Positions 34,707 through 43,953 of a DNA stretch of 64,000 nucleotides are shown here, piece by piece. The translations under genes and the position numbers were made by a program. The stretch covers positions 3,162,001 through 3,226,000 of the forward strand of contig NZ_JBBKTU010000001.1 of the NCBI RefSeq assembly GCF_037892605.1. Direction: 5' to 3'. Source of the DNA: Lacibacter sp. H407 (lineage in GTDB: Bacteria > Bacteroidota > Bacteroidia > Chitinophagales > Chitinophagaceae). How positions within the stretch are numbered: position 1 is the first letter of the stretch; each line of letters starts with the position of its first letter. The notes below the pieces were generated by a model. The model made no database searches, was not told the origin of the DNA, and was given only the letters and a program-made list of their open reading frames with translations.

Positions 34707-36107
34707 TTAATAATCTATTTTCATTTCCACTCTTCTGTTCTGTGCCCGTCCTTTTTCAGTTTTATTGTCGGCAATGGGTTGTGTGTCGCCATAACCTTTG
34801 TAGGTGATCCGTTCTGCTGCAATTCCTTTGCTGATAAAATAATCAGCTACGGCTTTCGCCCGGCGTTCGCTCCACATCATATTCCGTTCAGGCGTTCCTT
34901 TATTATCTGCATGTGCAGCAATACTTAATTTCAGTGATGGATTTTCCGCCAGCACTTTCACCACCTCATTTAGTGAAGCAAATGATTTTTTCAGAATTAC
35001 ATCACTTGCAAACTGGAAGAAGATATTCTTCGCTGCAAATTCTATTTTCTGTTTGATCTCTTCTTTAATTTCAGGGCAACCGTTGTTGGTTGTAATACCC
35101 GCTTCATTCGGGCATTTATCTTCTTCATCATTCACGCCATCTCCATCTGTATCCGGGATCAAACAGCCGCCATAACGAGCAAGTCCTGCTACATCTTTGC
35201 ACTTGTCATCTTTATCAGCAATGCCATCATTATCAAAATCAGGACATCCGTTCAAGGTTCCTTTTTCGTTCGGGCATTGGTCGTTTTTATCAGCAACGCC
35301 ATCGCCATCTGTATCCGGACAACCATTCAATGTGCCTTTTTCATTGGGGCATTGGTCATCTTTATCGGCCACAGCATCGCCATCGGTATCAGGGCAACCG
35401 TTCACAGTTCCTTTCACATCCGGGCAAAGATCATTAGCATCTGCAAAACCATCACCGTCTGCATCAGGTGGCAACACAGGGTCCGGCTCCGCTACAACGG
35501 TTTCTTTTTTCTTTTTACCAAATGGATTGTGTTGTGCAAAACTCAAACTGTAATGCAGGTAATCGTTATTGATCCCGTTGCTGAGTTTTTTACGCCATTG
35601 CGCCTGCAGAAACAAATATGTGCCTTCACTGAACCGGAATTGTAAACCGGTGCCAAGCGGAGCATACAATGCAACTTTATCAGGAAAGTAGCCGATACCA
35701 ATACCAGCTGTTAAAAATGGATTTACTCTTGCTTTTTCTTTGAATGCACGAAGATGAAGCAACGCATCTAATTGCAAACTGAAACCAGCCTGGCCAATGC
35801 TATCGTCTTTTACAAAATTGGCAGGAAAGTTGGAGAAGGTTCCGTTGAGGTTACCGGATGCATCAACTTTTTCAGTTAGTCCTTTCCAGTAACTCACACC
35901 AAAGCCAAACGACATATTGCCGGGCTTGTACCAATCGTTTTGAGTAAAGGCTTTGCTGAGTGTTGAATCATTGATGAGTTGCGGAAACCGGTAATCAGAC
36001 AGGCTGAGATTGTAGGAAATAAATCCGGGTTTCTTCAGTGGTTGCTGGGCAGTTGCCGTAAAAATACTTAACAGTGCAAATGCAGTTAGTAAGCGGTTTG
36101 GTTTCAT
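34707..36107 (-). CDS. OmpA-family outer-membrane protein with thrombospondin type-3 repeats (copy 1)
   Basis: The 466-aa protein has a signal peptide (MKPNRLLTAFALLSIFTATAQQ), then a beta-barrel of about 200 residues. Calcium-binding type-3 repeats follow (about residues 210-330: repeated DADGDGFADANDLCPD and DTDGDGVADKDDQCPN). A C-terminal OmpA peptidoglycan-binding domain (about 345-466) contains LSIAAHADNKGTPERNMMWSERRAKAVADYF and ends AQNRRVEMKIDY. It anchors the outer membrane to peptidoglycan. A related but distinct protein is encoded at 45630. No tandem AraC-type boxes precede this copy. Confidence 0.9.
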   Translation of the reverse strand: MKPNRLLTAFALLSIFTATAQQPLKKPGFISYNLSLSDYRFPQLINDSTLSKAFTQNDWYKPGNMSFGFGVSYWKGLTEKVDASGNLNGTFSNFPANFVKDDSIGQAGFSLQLDALLHLRAFKEKARVNPFLTAGIGIGYFPDKVALYAPLGTGLQFRFSEGTYLFLQAQWRKKLSNGINNDYLHYSLSFAQHNPFGKKKKETVVAEPDPVLPPDADGDGFADANDLCPDVKGTVNGCPDTDGDAVADKDDQCPNEKGTLNGCPDTDGDGVADKNDQCPNEKGTLNGCPDFDNDGIADKDDKCKDVAGLARYGGCLIPDTDGDGVNDEEDKCPNEAGITTNNGCPEIKEEIKQKIEFAAKNIFFQFASDVILKKSFASLNEVVKVLAENPSLKLSIAAHADNKGTPERNMMWSERRAKAVADYFISKGIAAERITYKGYGDTQPIADNKTEKGRAQNRRVEMKIDY

Positions 36108-36278
36108 AGAAATTAATTGAGCGCTAAATTAACGTTCGAAACGGGATTATTTGTATAAAACCTGTTTTCTTTTTGTGCGAAACTCAATTGTTTTTTTATA
36201 GGTTTTATGAGAATGAATGACTAAATTTAAGTAGCTCTTTGATGATACACTATTTACTCACTTTTAAAACTGTTTCCC

Positions 36279-36656
36279 ATGGTTTCAACAGACACAACAC
36301 AGCTCAACAGGGAATGCAGCTCCTGGAGGGAGCATCTGCGTTCCTACCGCAACGAAATGAGTCAACTGAGAGATCAGCTGCAACTCATGGCCAGCGGCGA
36401 AAATGACAAGGAAGTCCTTACCGAAGTGGAACATTATCACAACCAATTCTACATTCAACAGATCAACATCCACGATCTGAAACAAGCGATCAAATCGCAC
36501 GACCGACGCTTACAAATTGAAGAAACACAACGTAACGGTCAACTTTCTGAAGAAGCATTGCATGAACATGAACAACTGCACGATCAGTACGAAGTGCTTG
36601 AACACACCTTGCATGAACTTCGAAGTGATTTCAGAAATTTTGTAGCGAAAGCATAA
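36279..36656 (+). CDS. Small coiled-coil protein, unknown function
   Basis: The 125-aa protein is hydrophilic and almost entirely helical, rich in Glu, Gln and His, with heptad-like patterns (SWREHLRSYRNEMSQLRDQL, YEVLEHTLHELRSDFRNF). It has no signal peptide and no cysteine-rich or catalytic motif. I do not recognise the family. It lies about 130 bp upstream of the EF-G paralogue on the same strand and could be co-transcribed. Confidence 0.65.
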   Translation: MVSTDTTQLNRECSSWREHLRSYRNEMSQLRDQLQLMASGENDKEVLTEVEHYHNQFYIQQINIHDLKQAIKSHDRRLQIEETQRNGQLSEEALHEHEQLHDQYEVLEHTLHELRSDFRNFVAKA

Positions 36657-36787
36657 GCCTTTCTCTTATCTGTCAAAGACAACCTCCCAGCCACCCATTC
36701 AATTCTATCTGTGCCCTTGTGCAGTTAATACCTGTACCTGCAACTGTATGCGGGCAGGTGATTGTTTACATTTAAAACTTGAATGTT

Positions 36788-38926
36788 ATGGCAGACTTTG
36801 ATACCTCACACGTAAAAAACATTGTCTTGCTGGGCCATGCCGGCTCCGGTAAGACAACATTAGGGGAATGCATGTTGTATGAAGCAGGCATTGTTACCCG
36901 CCGCGGCTCTATTGCAGAACGTAATACTGTAGCCGATTATCATGACCTTGAACAGGAACGTGGTAATTCCGTTTTTTCCAAACTCTTACACAGCAAATGG
37001 CGTGGATACAAGATCAATATTATTGACACGCCGGGATACGATGATTTTGTGGGCGAAGTGATCAGTGCATTGCGGGTAGCTGATACCGGTGTAATGCTCA
37101 TCAACGCATCTCGTGGTGTGGAAGTGGGTACCGATATTATTTGGGATTATACCGAGCAGTTTAAAACGCCTATGATCTTTGCGGTGAATAAACTCGATGA
37201 AGAAACGGCCGATTTTGATAAAGCAGTTGCAGAAGCAAAAGCACATTTTGGCTCAAACATCACCGTGGTGCAATATCCACGACAACAAGGTGCCGGCTTT
37301 CACGAAATCATTGATGTGTTGCGCATGACGATGTATAAATTTAAAGACAGTGGTGGTAAGCCCGAAAAACTTTCGATCCCTGATGATGAAAAAGAGAGAG
37401 CCGATAAACTGCATAAAGAATTGATCGAAGCAGTTGCAGGAAACGATGAAACATTGATGGAAAAATATTTCGACAAAGGTGAACTGGATGAAGATGAGAT
37501 CAAAGCCGGAATGAAAAAAGCAATGATCAATCACGATCTGTTTCCATTGTTCTGCTTATCGGCCGAACGCAACATGGGCAGTGGAAGATTGATGGGCTTT
37601 ATTGACAACGTTTGCCCGAGTGCTAATGAAATGCCGCCGCAAAAAACAAAAGCAGGAGGAACACTTACCTGCGATGCGAATGGCCCCGCTTGTATTTTTA
37701 TTTACAAAACAGTGAGTGAGCCGCATGTGGGAGAACTGAGTTTCTTTAAAGTATACAGCGGAACAATTAAATCCGGAATGGAGTTGGTGAATGAAACAAC
37801 CGGTGTGTCGGAAAAAATATCACAGTTGTTTGTGGTTGAAGGAAACAAACGCACACAGATAAATGAATTAACGGCAGGTGATATTGGTGCTACGTTAAAA
37901 CTCCGGAATACGCATGTAAACAATACGCTTCACGACAAAGGGAAAGATATTGAATTGATGCCCATTGAATTTCCGGCTTCCAATCTTACCATGGCTATTG
38001 AAAGTACAAAGAAAGGAGAGGAGGAAAAATTAGCAACAGCTTTACACGATCTGCGTCATGAAGATCCAACGTTTAAAGTAGAAGTCTCACCCGAGTTAAA
38101 ACAAACATTGATCCATTGTCAGGGCGATATGCATCTGGCTGTTGCCAAATGGAAAATTGAACACCAGCATAAACTGGAAGTGAAATTTACACGTCCACGT
38201 ATTCCATACCGTGAAACAATACGCCGTAGTGCCGATAGTATGTATCGTCATAAAAAACAAAGTGGTGGTAACGGACAATTTGGTGAAGTGCATCTGCGTA
38301 TTGAACCCTGGCATGAAGGAATGCCGGAGCCTGCTGATTTGAATGTGCGTGGCAGAGAAACGCATGAATTGCCCTGGGGCGGAAAATTAGTGTATTACAA
38401 CTGCGTGGTTGGTGGTGCCATTGATGTGCGGTTTCTTCCGTCCATTCTGAAAGGTGTAATGGAGAAAATGGTGGAAGGTCCACTAACGGGGTCGTATGTA
38501 CGGGATGTACGTGTATGTGTGTTTGATGGAAAGATGCATCCTGTTGACAGTAACGATATCTCGTTCAAGATCGCAGGATTACAAGCATTCCGCCAGGCAT
38601 TTCAACAGGCCGATCCCCAGATACTTGAACCAATGTATCATGTAGAAGTGCTTTGTCCGGAAGATTTGACCGGTGCGGTGATCGGTGATCTGCAAACACG
38701 CCGGGCAATGGTAGAAGGCATGGACACGGAAGGCCATTTTACAAAAGTGATCGCAAAAGTTCCATTGGCTGAAATGCAGGATTACAGCAGCAACCTTCGT
38801 TCATTTACCCAAGGCCGTGCAAAGTTCCGTATGCATTTCTTAGAGTATGAACCATTGCCATTTGAAGTACAACGCAAACTTGCTGATGAATACAGTAAAG
38901 TAGCGAAGGAAGAGGTGATGGCATAA
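36788..38926 (+). CDS. Elongation factor G paralogue (EF-G2-like)
   Basis: Started at ATG 36788 (712 aa); an in-frame TTG nine bases upstream is less likely. The five-domain EF-G plan is visible: G1 GHAGSGKT (16-23), G3 DTPGYDDF (80-87), G4 NKLDE (134-138), and domains III to V ending near FEVQRKLADEYSKV. Where ribosomal EF-G has DTPGHVDF, the catalytic His is replaced by Tyr 84, and the switch region reads ERGNSVFS instead of ERGITI. In Bacteroides, a second EF-G (EF-G2) of similar size supports translation without GTP hydrolysis under carbon limitation; this protein may be of that kind (inference). It ends with a strong terminator. Confidence 0.88.
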   Translation: MADFDTSHVKNIVLLGHAGSGKTTLGECMLYEAGIVTRRGSIAERNTVADYHDLEQERGNSVFSKLLHSKWRGYKINIIDTPGYDDFVGEVISALRVADTGVMLINASRGVEVGTDIIWDYTEQFKTPMIFAVNKLDEETADFDKAVAEAKAHFGSNITVVQYPRQQGAGFHEIIDVLRMTMYKFKDSGGKPEKLSIPDDEKERADKLHKELIEAVAGNDETLMEKYFDKGELDEDEIKAGMKKAMINHDLFPLFCLSAERNMGSGRLMGFIDNVCPSANEMPPQKTKAGGTLTCDANGPACIFIYKTVSEPHVGELSFFKVYSGTIKSGMELVNETTGVSEKISQLFVVEGNKRTQINELTAGDIGATLKLRNTHVNNTLHDKGKDIELMPIEFPASNLTMAIESTKKGEEEKLATALHDLRHEDPTFKVEVSPELKQTLIHCQGDMHLAVAKWKIEHQHKLEVKFTRPRIPYRETIRRSADSMYRHKKQSGGNGQFGEVHLRIEPWHEGMPEPADLNVRGRETHELPWGGKLVYYNCVVGGAIDVRFLPSILKGVMEKMVEGPLTGSYVRDVRVCVFDGKMHPVDSNDISFKIAGLQAFRQAFQQADPQILEPMYHVEVLCPEDLTGAVIGDLQTRRAMVEGMDTEGHFTKVIAKVPLAEMQDYSSNLRSFTQGRAKFRMHFLEYEPLPFEVQRKLADEYSKVAKEEVMA

Positions 38927-38945
38927 CAACATGCTTGCATAAAAC

Positions 38946-38976
38946 AAAAAGTGCAGTCTTTCGACTGCACTTTTTT
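38946..38976 (+). terminator. Intrinsic terminator of the EF-G paralogue
   Basis: An 8-bp GC stem GTGCAGTC / GACTGCAC extended by A5/T6 arms, with a 4-nt loop, ends in a T tract. Confidence 0.85.
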
Positions 38977-39025
38977 ATTGAAACCAAGGACCCGTTTGCT
39001 GTTCTGTTATTTCTTCAGGCAGCTC

Positions 39026-39208
39026 TTATTTTCTGCCACGTCCAATGCGAACAATAATGAAAATAAGAAGTGCAATAATTGCTACAACAATAAAAATACC
39101 AACTCCCATACCTGCTTTAAAAATTCCTTCAACTACAGCGCAGGAACTAAACATGGTAGTGGTTAGTGCAAGTAACATTATGCGGATAGAATTTGAAATG
39201 TTCATCAT
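39026..39208 (-). CDS. Very small lipoprotein/membrane protein
   Basis: The 60-aa protein combines a lipoprotein signal (ending FSSC at about residue 23) with one strongly hydrophobic helix (MGVGIFIVVAIIALLIFIIVRIG) and a basic C-terminus (RGRK). Similar short proteins are common in Bacteroidota and have no known function. It lies between the EF-G terminator and the acidic-protein gene and has no tandem boxes upstream. Confidence 0.6.
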   Translation of the reverse strand: MMNISNSIRIMLLALTTTMFSSCAVVEGIFKAGMGVGIFIVVAIIALLIFIIVRIGRGRK

Positions 39209-39269
39209 AAATTCTCTGTTGAATGTCCACCCCAGTTTCCCTGAAGTGATGATTGTATAAACCGTTACA

Positions 39270-39605
39270 TTAAAAAACTTTGTTATCGTCTTTGTTTACC
39301 ACCTGTTGTGCATCTGAATCACCTTCGATCCCTTGTTGCGGTTTGGGATTGAGCGGTTCTTCTTCTATTGGTGTTTCGGTCTTGTACTCATCTGTATCAT
39401 TTCTTTCTTCATCTTCCATTATAATTTCGCCCGAATCTTTTTTCTTATCATCGCCAATGCCCGGTACTTCTGTTTCCGGCTTTTCTTCTTTTAAAGAAGG
39501 ATCATCAGGGATTGGCTTTTTACCATTGAAATCCTCATTGGTCTTTTGTTTGAGGGCATTTGCTGTGTCTTCTTTATGTTCGTTGACTGTTTGATGTTTT
39601 TCCAT
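39270..39605 (-). CDS. Acidic, probably disordered small protein
   Basis: Started at ATG 39605 (MEKHQTVNEHKEDTANALKQ), giving 111 aa; the open frame extends 15 codons further without support. The protein is highly acidic (many Asp, Glu, Lys) with almost no hydrophobic residues, so it is likely unstructured. I do not recognise the family. Its promoter at 39648-39711 has the tandem AraC-type boxes in a weaker form, so it probably belongs to the regulon. Confidence 0.6.
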   Translation of the reverse strand: MEKHQTVNEHKEDTANALKQKTNEDFNGKKPIPDDPSLKEEKPETEVPGIGDDKKKDSGEIIMEDEERNDTDEYKTETPIEEEPLNPKPQQGIEGDSDAQQVVNKDDNKVF

Positions 39606-39647
39606 TGCTTTAAATTTTAAAATGACAAGTAATTTGTTTCGCTGCAA

Positions 39648-39711
39648 CAAAAATGCGTTGTATAAAACGGGATATGTTACACAATTTGATGATAGTGTTA
39701 CAACTTTCGAT
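39648..39711 (-). promoter_or_regulatory. Tandem AraC-type operator (weak form), acidic-protein gene
   Basis: On the minus strand box 1 is ATCGAAAGTTGTAAC from 39711. A second TGTAAC begins exactly 21 bp after the first, and the -7 element CATTTTTG has its A at 39654, 57 bp from the box-1 start. Only the right halves are well conserved. Confidence 0.5.
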
Positions 39712-39735
39712 CATTTACATACTTGAGGCCGGTTG

Positions 39736-40743
39736 TTACCGTACCCACACCGGTGCCATTACCATTTGCTGTGGTTGCAAACGTTCCGCAATGCGGCGGT
39801 ATCGATCGGCAAGTGTACACAAATACTCCTGTGCTTTAGCTGCATAATCTTTCAGTCCCGTCATGCCCTCAATTTTCCATTGCTGAGTGAGGTGATGAAT
39901 AATATTTGCATAATCGAATGTGGTGTAAATGCCCATCTTTTCGGAGATCATCGAAAAACGTGTAAACAAACTGTCGGTTGTTGCGTGGTCCATCAGCAAC
40001 GCAGGCATGGTAATTTGTTTCTTCATCATTTTTTCAAATGCCAGTAAAGCGCCATCGGGGTCTATTTCAAAAATATTCGACATAAAACTTTTGTACGCTT
40101 TCTCGTGCCTTGCTTCATCACCGGCAATGGTTTTGCAAATGCGTGACAATGTATCATCGCCTGCTTTTGCAGCCAGCTTCCCTGTATTTACATGTGCAAT
40201 TTTTGTAGCCCGTTCCTGAAAGGATGTATAGATCATTGCCTGATACGGATCCTGTTCTACTTTTCCATCAAATCCATTTGCGATCAGGTTGTGAATGGTG
40301 ATCTCAACTGCTTTCATGTCGGCTCGGCCCGATAAATACAGGTATTTATTCAGCAGATCGCCATGTCTGTTTTCTTCGGCTGTCCACGACCGTGACCATT
40401 GCACCCATCCGTTTTCACTCGCCATATTTCCTTCTTCATTCACACCTTTCAACAAGTTGAAAAAAGCCTGGTAGTTTGGTAATGCTTCTTCTGTGATCAT
40501 ATTTCCTACTAAGGAAGTGATCACTTCCGGTGGAATAGCATCGGTTCGTTTTCGCAGGAGCAGTACCTGTTCCATTGCATCTTCTCTTGCCATATCGGGT
40601 AAAAAATCAGTTGGTTGCCAGCATTGTTGCGGATCAACCAGATATTCATTTACTGCACGTGAAGCGGCCGATTCAAGCGTGGCCATCACTGCTGCATTTT
40701 TTTCTAATTCGTTCGTAAGAGGTTGCATAAAAAGTGTACCCAT
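39736..40743 (-). CDS. Acyl-ACP desaturase (DesA-like, diiron)
   Basis: The 335-aa protein is a ferritin-fold diiron desaturase. The two iron-binding helices appear as EENRHGDLL (ExxH) and DEARHEKAY (DExRH), with further Glu residues in VITSLVGNMITEEALP. Such enzymes introduce a double bond into acyl-ACP, changing membrane fluidity. ATG 40743 is used; ATG 40728 is an alternative that leaves a longer leader. It is preceded by a clear regulated promoter (40765-40829), placing fatty-acid desaturation in the inferred stress regulon. Confidence 0.88.
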   Translation of the reverse strand: MGTLFMQPLTNELEKNAAVMATLESAASRAVNEYLVDPQQCWQPTDFLPDMAREDAMEQVLLLRKRTDAIPPEVITSLVGNMITEEALPNYQAFFNLLKGVNEEGNMASENGWVQWSRSWTAEENRHGDLLNKYLYLSGRADMKAVEITIHNLIANGFDGKVEQDPYQAMIYTSFQERATKIAHVNTGKLAAKAGDDTLSRICKTIAGDEARHEKAYKSFMSNIFEIDPDGALLAFEKMMKKQITMPALLMDHATTDSLFTRFSMISEKMGIYTTFDYANIIHHLTQQWKIEGMTGLKDYAAKAQEYLCTLADRYRRIAERLQPQQMVMAPVWVR

Positions 40744-40764
40744 GTTTATAGTAAGGTAACATCC

Positions 40765-40829
40765 TAAAGTTGAAAGAAATCCGCCACACAGGAATTACAG
40801 GCTGCCGGTAAAAGATTGTATAATTCACA
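40765..40829 (-). promoter_or_regulatory. Tandem AraC-type operator and -7 element, desaturase gene
   Basis: On the minus strand box 1 TGTGAATTATACAAT starts at 40829, box-2 right half TGTAAT follows at 21-bp spacing, and the -7 element CAACTTTA has its A at 40771 (58 bp). Confidence 0.75.
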
Positions 40830-40924
40830 GGTTTTTTAGTTAGTGCAGGAAGAAGATTTTTACCTGAGATGAGTTGTAATTCAGCATAGAAGACTGTTAT
40901 GTGTTTCCATATCAGACCCTTATG

Positions 40925-40989
40925 TGGGAATTCTGTAACATATTCTTATAAAGCTGTAATTACCAAGAACAGAAAGCAATGCACCTTTA
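40925..40989 (+). promoter_or_regulatory. Tandem AraC-type operator and -7 element, gene at 41044
   Basis: Box 1 TGGGAATTCTGTAAC starts at 40925, box-2 right half TGTAAT at 40955 (21-bp spacing), and CACCTTTA has its A at 40983 (58 bp). The leader is about 45 nt. Confidence 0.7.
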
Positions 40990-41043
40990 TGTGTCTATTA
41001 AACTTCGATCATATCAAAACTTCATTACATTAAACACAAACAC

Positions 41044-41355
41044 ATGAAACAAGGGAAAATTGTAAAATTGATAACTGCATCGCTTTTCGTTTTGTTTACG
41101 TTGCCTGCCAGTGCAAGCACCATTACATCCGACTCATCTATTGTAACAACCAATGAAATACGGGTGCAGCAAATGTCGGATCGACTGCAGGAAATTAAAG
41201 CGATCGATAAATCATCATTAACAAAATCGGAGAAAAAAGAACTTCGTTCTGAAGTTGTTGAGATCAAAAAAGAAATGAAAGCAGTAAGCGGCGGTGTCTA
41301 CATCTCTGTAGGTGCATTGATCCTCATCCTTATTTTGCTGATCATTCTTTTGTAA
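41044..41355 (+). CDS. Small secreted/membrane-anchored coiled-coil protein
   Basis: The 103-aa protein has a signal peptide (MKQGKIVKLITASLFVLFTLPASAS), a charged helical middle (VQQMSDRLQEIKAIDKSSLTKSEKKELRSEVVEIKKEMKA) and a C-terminal hydrophobic helix (GVYISVGALILILILLIILL). It is probably anchored in the membrane with the coiled coil outside the cytosol. I do not know its function. A regulated promoter with tandem boxes lies upstream and a hairpin follows. Confidence 0.7.
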   Translation: MKQGKIVKLITASLFVLFTLPASASTITSDSSIVTTNEIRVQQMSDRLQEIKAIDKSSLTKSEKKELRSEVVEIKKEMKAVSGGVYISVGALILILILLIILL

Positions 41356-41467
41356 TCGTTCCTTCCAATAATGGCTGTTCTGTTCTCAAACAGATATAAT
41401 CAGTCATACATATCCTGTCACATCTGCCCTGAAACAGTAAGTAATATTCTGTTTCGGAAAAAAATAC

Positions 41468-41499
41468 ACAACCTGGCAATAGCAATATTGCCGGGTTGT
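41468..41499 (+). terminator. Probable terminator after gene at 41044
   Basis: An 11-bp stem AACCTGGCAAT / ATTGCCGGGTT (one G-U pair) lies about 115 bp past the stop; the following bases are only moderately T-rich. Confidence 0.5.
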
Positions 41500-41559
41500 T
41501 AACTTAACTCATTTGAAGAAAGTAACTTCTTTTTTCGAGTGCGTGCATCAATATAATTT

Positions 41560-42261
41560 ATGAAACATGTAAGCAGGGATCGTATTTCAACGTGGGTTCA
41601 AATAACACTGGTCGTCTTTCTTCTTGGTTATTCAGCCGTAAAAGGTAATCCTGAATCAAAAGAAAATTTGCTGAACAGGCCAATGGAACAAACAACTTCA
41701 ACAAGAGAGCTGGAGGCACAGATGGTGGAATTGTGGGAACAGCATGTAGCATGGAACAGAAATGTAATGCTGTGTATTGTTGATGAATTGCCCGGAACCG
41801 ATCAGGCAGTAGAGCGTCTTCATCAAAATAAAATTGAGATCGGAGATGCAATTAAGCCTTATTATGGAGAAGCAACAGGTGATCAACTCACAAAACTGTT
41901 ATATGAGCATGTAACGATTTCTGCCGAAGTGATCACACTTGCGAAAGCAGAAAAAAATACAGCATTGCAGGAAGCTAATCAACGCTGGTATGCCAATGCC
42001 GAAGAAATAGCAGGATTTCTTGCAGAGACCAACCCGTATTGGGCATTGGATGATATTAAACTGATCATTAAGGAACAACTTATTTTAACTACGAATCAGG
42101 CTGTATATCGTATTCAGAAAAATTACAGCGCTGATGTAATTGCTTATGATAAAGCTCATTCGGATGTTTTGAAAATGGCGGGCATTTTTGCAAATGGTAT
42201 TGCAAAACAGTTTCCTGAAAAATTCAAAACTGATCCGGCTGTCTTGTTGGTTAAATATTAA
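41560..42261 (+). CDS. Probable envelope protein preceding an Mla-type operon
   Basis: The 233-aa protein has one N-terminal hydrophobic segment (WVQITLVVFLLGYSAV) likely acting as signal or anchor. A helical domain follows with ELWEQHVAWNRNVMLCIVDELPGTDQAVERL, IGDAIKPYYGEATGDQLTKLLYEHV and a repeat-like AEEIAGFLAETNPYW. Similar secreted helical proteins occur in Firmicutes and Bacteroidota without known function. It is 47 bp upstream of the MlaE gene on the same strand, so it may be a component of the lipid transport system (inference). Confidence 0.65.
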   Translation: MKHVSRDRISTWVQITLVVFLLGYSAVKGNPESKENLLNRPMEQTTSTRELEAQMVELWEQHVAWNRNVMLCIVDELPGTDQAVERLHQNKIEIGDAIKPYYGEATGDQLTKLLYEHVTISAEVITLAKAEKNTALQEANQRWYANAEEIAGFLAETNPYWALDDIKLIIKEQLILTTNQAVYRIQKNYSADVIAYDKAHSDVLKMAGIFANGIAKQFPEKFKTDPAVLLVKY

Positions 42262-42308
42262 TTATAACATTTCAATTTTATTATAACGGACATCATCCGT
42301 TTGCTATT

Positions 42309-43151
42309 ATGGCTAAATTCAACCCAGCCACTAAATTAACGGCCATTGTTACAAAGCAATCATTGCTTGCCAGTGAACGGGCCATTGCAAATACAAAAGA
42401 AGCCGGTAATTTCTTAACAGACATTGCGGATGTGTTTTTATTTGTAGGCCGTATCATGCGTGAAATGTTTTCACGTGATTTTGAGTTCAAAGAATTTCTC
42501 CGTCAATGTTACCAGGTTGGTTACAAATCACTTCCGTTAATTTCTATGACGGGTGGTATCATGGGCTTTGTGTTAACAATCCAATCACGACCGGTACTGG
42601 CCGATTTTGGTGCAGTGTCCATGTTGCCAAGTATGGTAAGTCTTTCGTTGATCCGTGAAATGGGACCGGTAATTACGGCACTTATTTGTGCAGGAAAAAT
42701 TGGATCAGGTATGGGAGCTGAACTTGGTTCTATGAAAGTAACGGAACAGATCGATGCAATGGAAGTATCATCCATCAACCCCATTAAATATTTATTGGTA
42801 ACAAGAGTTTTAGCGGCAACGATCATGATTCCGCTACTCACCATTTATGCAGATGCATGTGGTGTGTTTGGCAGTTGGATCGGTGCAAATATTAAAGGCG
42901 ATGTTTCGATCACACTGTTTTTTTCGCAGGCGTTTGCACCGGTTGACATGATCGATGTATTGCCGGCTGTAATTAAAACATTCTTCTTTGGTGCGGTTAT
43001 TGGGTTTGTAGGTTGTTACAAAGGGTACAATGCAGGCAGTGGTACACAAAGTGTTGGTGTTGCTGCTACATCGGCTGTTGTAATGGCTTCGTTACTGGTA
43101 TTTATAGTAGATATGATTGCTGTACAAATAACCGATCTCATCATATCATGA
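42309..43151 (+). CDS. mlaE: MlaE-type ABC transporter permease
   Basis: The 280-aa inner-membrane permease has the family signature REMGPVITALICAGKIGSGMGAELGSMKVTEQIDAME (about residues 115-152) and five or so hydrophobic helices. With MlaF and MlaD it moves phospholipids between inner and outer membranes. The gene ends at 43151 and overlaps the ATPase start by four bases (ATGA). It heads the MlaE-MlaF-MlaD operon. Confidence 0.93.
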   Translation: MAKFNPATKLTAIVTKQSLLASERAIANTKEAGNFLTDIADVFLFVGRIMREMFSRDFEFKEFLRQCYQVGYKSLPLISMTGGIMGFVLTIQSRPVLADFGAVSMLPSMVSLSLIREMGPVITALICAGKIGSGMGAELGSMKVTEQIDAMEVSSINPIKYLLVTRVLAATIMIPLLTIYADACGVFGSWIGANIKGDVSITLFFSQAFAPVDMIDVLPAVIKTFFFGAVIGFVGCYKGYNAGSGTQSVGVAATSAVVMASLLVFIVDMIAVQITDLIIS

Positions 43152-43933
43152 ACACAGAAACAGAACAGGAAATTATTCGTGAAGATAAACAGGCTGCATC
43201 GGCAGGTCCGGTGATCGATATTCAACATTTGAAAAAATCGTTTGGTGCACAGGAAATTCTGAAAGACGTTTCACTTACGCTTGGCTTGGGTGAAAACCTG
43301 GTGGTAATGGGGAAATCAGGATCAGGTAAATCGGTGCTCATCAAATGCCTCGTTGGTTTATTAAAACCCGATAGTGGCAATATTACCATACTCGAAAAGG
43401 ATGTAACCTCATTGCAACGAAAAGAATTGAATGAGTTACGACAAAAGATCGGTTTCCTTTTTCAAAGCGGTGCGTTGTATGATTCAATGACGGTAAAACA
43501 GAATATTGAATTTCCCTTGCGAAGAATTAAGAAAGAACTGACGGAAAAACAAATTGCCGAAAAAGTACATGAAGTACTGGAGAATGTTGATTTGGTTGAT
43601 TCATTGAACAAAATGCCTTCTGCACTTTCCGGTGGTATGCGCAAACGCATCAGCCTTGCACGAACCATTGTAGTGGATCCATTGATCATGCTGTACGATG
43701 AACCAACAACCGGACTTGATCCTGTAACCTCCGATGAAATAAGTGCCTTGATCCTGGATGTACAAAAAAAATACAAAACATCCTCTATTATCATTACACA
43801 CGATATCAAGTGTGCGTTGCATACTGCTAACCGTATCGTTATGCTACGGGAGGGACTTGTTTTTATGGAAGGGAAACCGGAAGAATTTAAAAAGTCAACA
43901 GACGAATACATTCAATCATTTTCTTTTCAATAA
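43148..43933 (+). CDS. mlaF: MlaF-type ABC transporter ATP-binding protein
   Basis: Started at ATG 43148 (261 aa), which overlaps the permease stop (ATGA); the frame is open further upstream but that sequence is the permease gene. It has Walker A GKSGSGKS, the Q-loop FLFQSGALYD, signature LSGGMRKRISLART, and Walker B LIMLYDEPTTGLDP. It energises the MlaE permease for lipid trafficking. The MCE-domain gene follows after 20 bp. Confidence 0.93.
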   Translation: MNTETEQEIIREDKQAASAGPVIDIQHLKKSFGAQEILKDVSLTLGLGENLVVMGKSGSGKSVLIKCLVGLLKPDSGNITILEKDVTSLQRKELNELRQKIGFLFQSGALYDSMTVKQNIEFPLRRIKKELTEKQIAEKVHEVLENVDLVDSLNKMPSALSGGMRKRISLARTIVVDPLIMLYDEPTTGLDPVTSDEISALILDVQKKYKTSSIIITHDIKCALHTANRIVMLREGLVFMEGKPEEFKKSTDEYIQSFSFQ

Positions 43934-43953
43934 AGAAAAATAACTAATTAACT

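Noticed and set aside
41395-41421. TATAAT ... TGTCAC at 21-bp spacing upstream of 41560
   Set aside because: No CANCTTTR element follows at the required distance, and the left halves of both boxes do not match.
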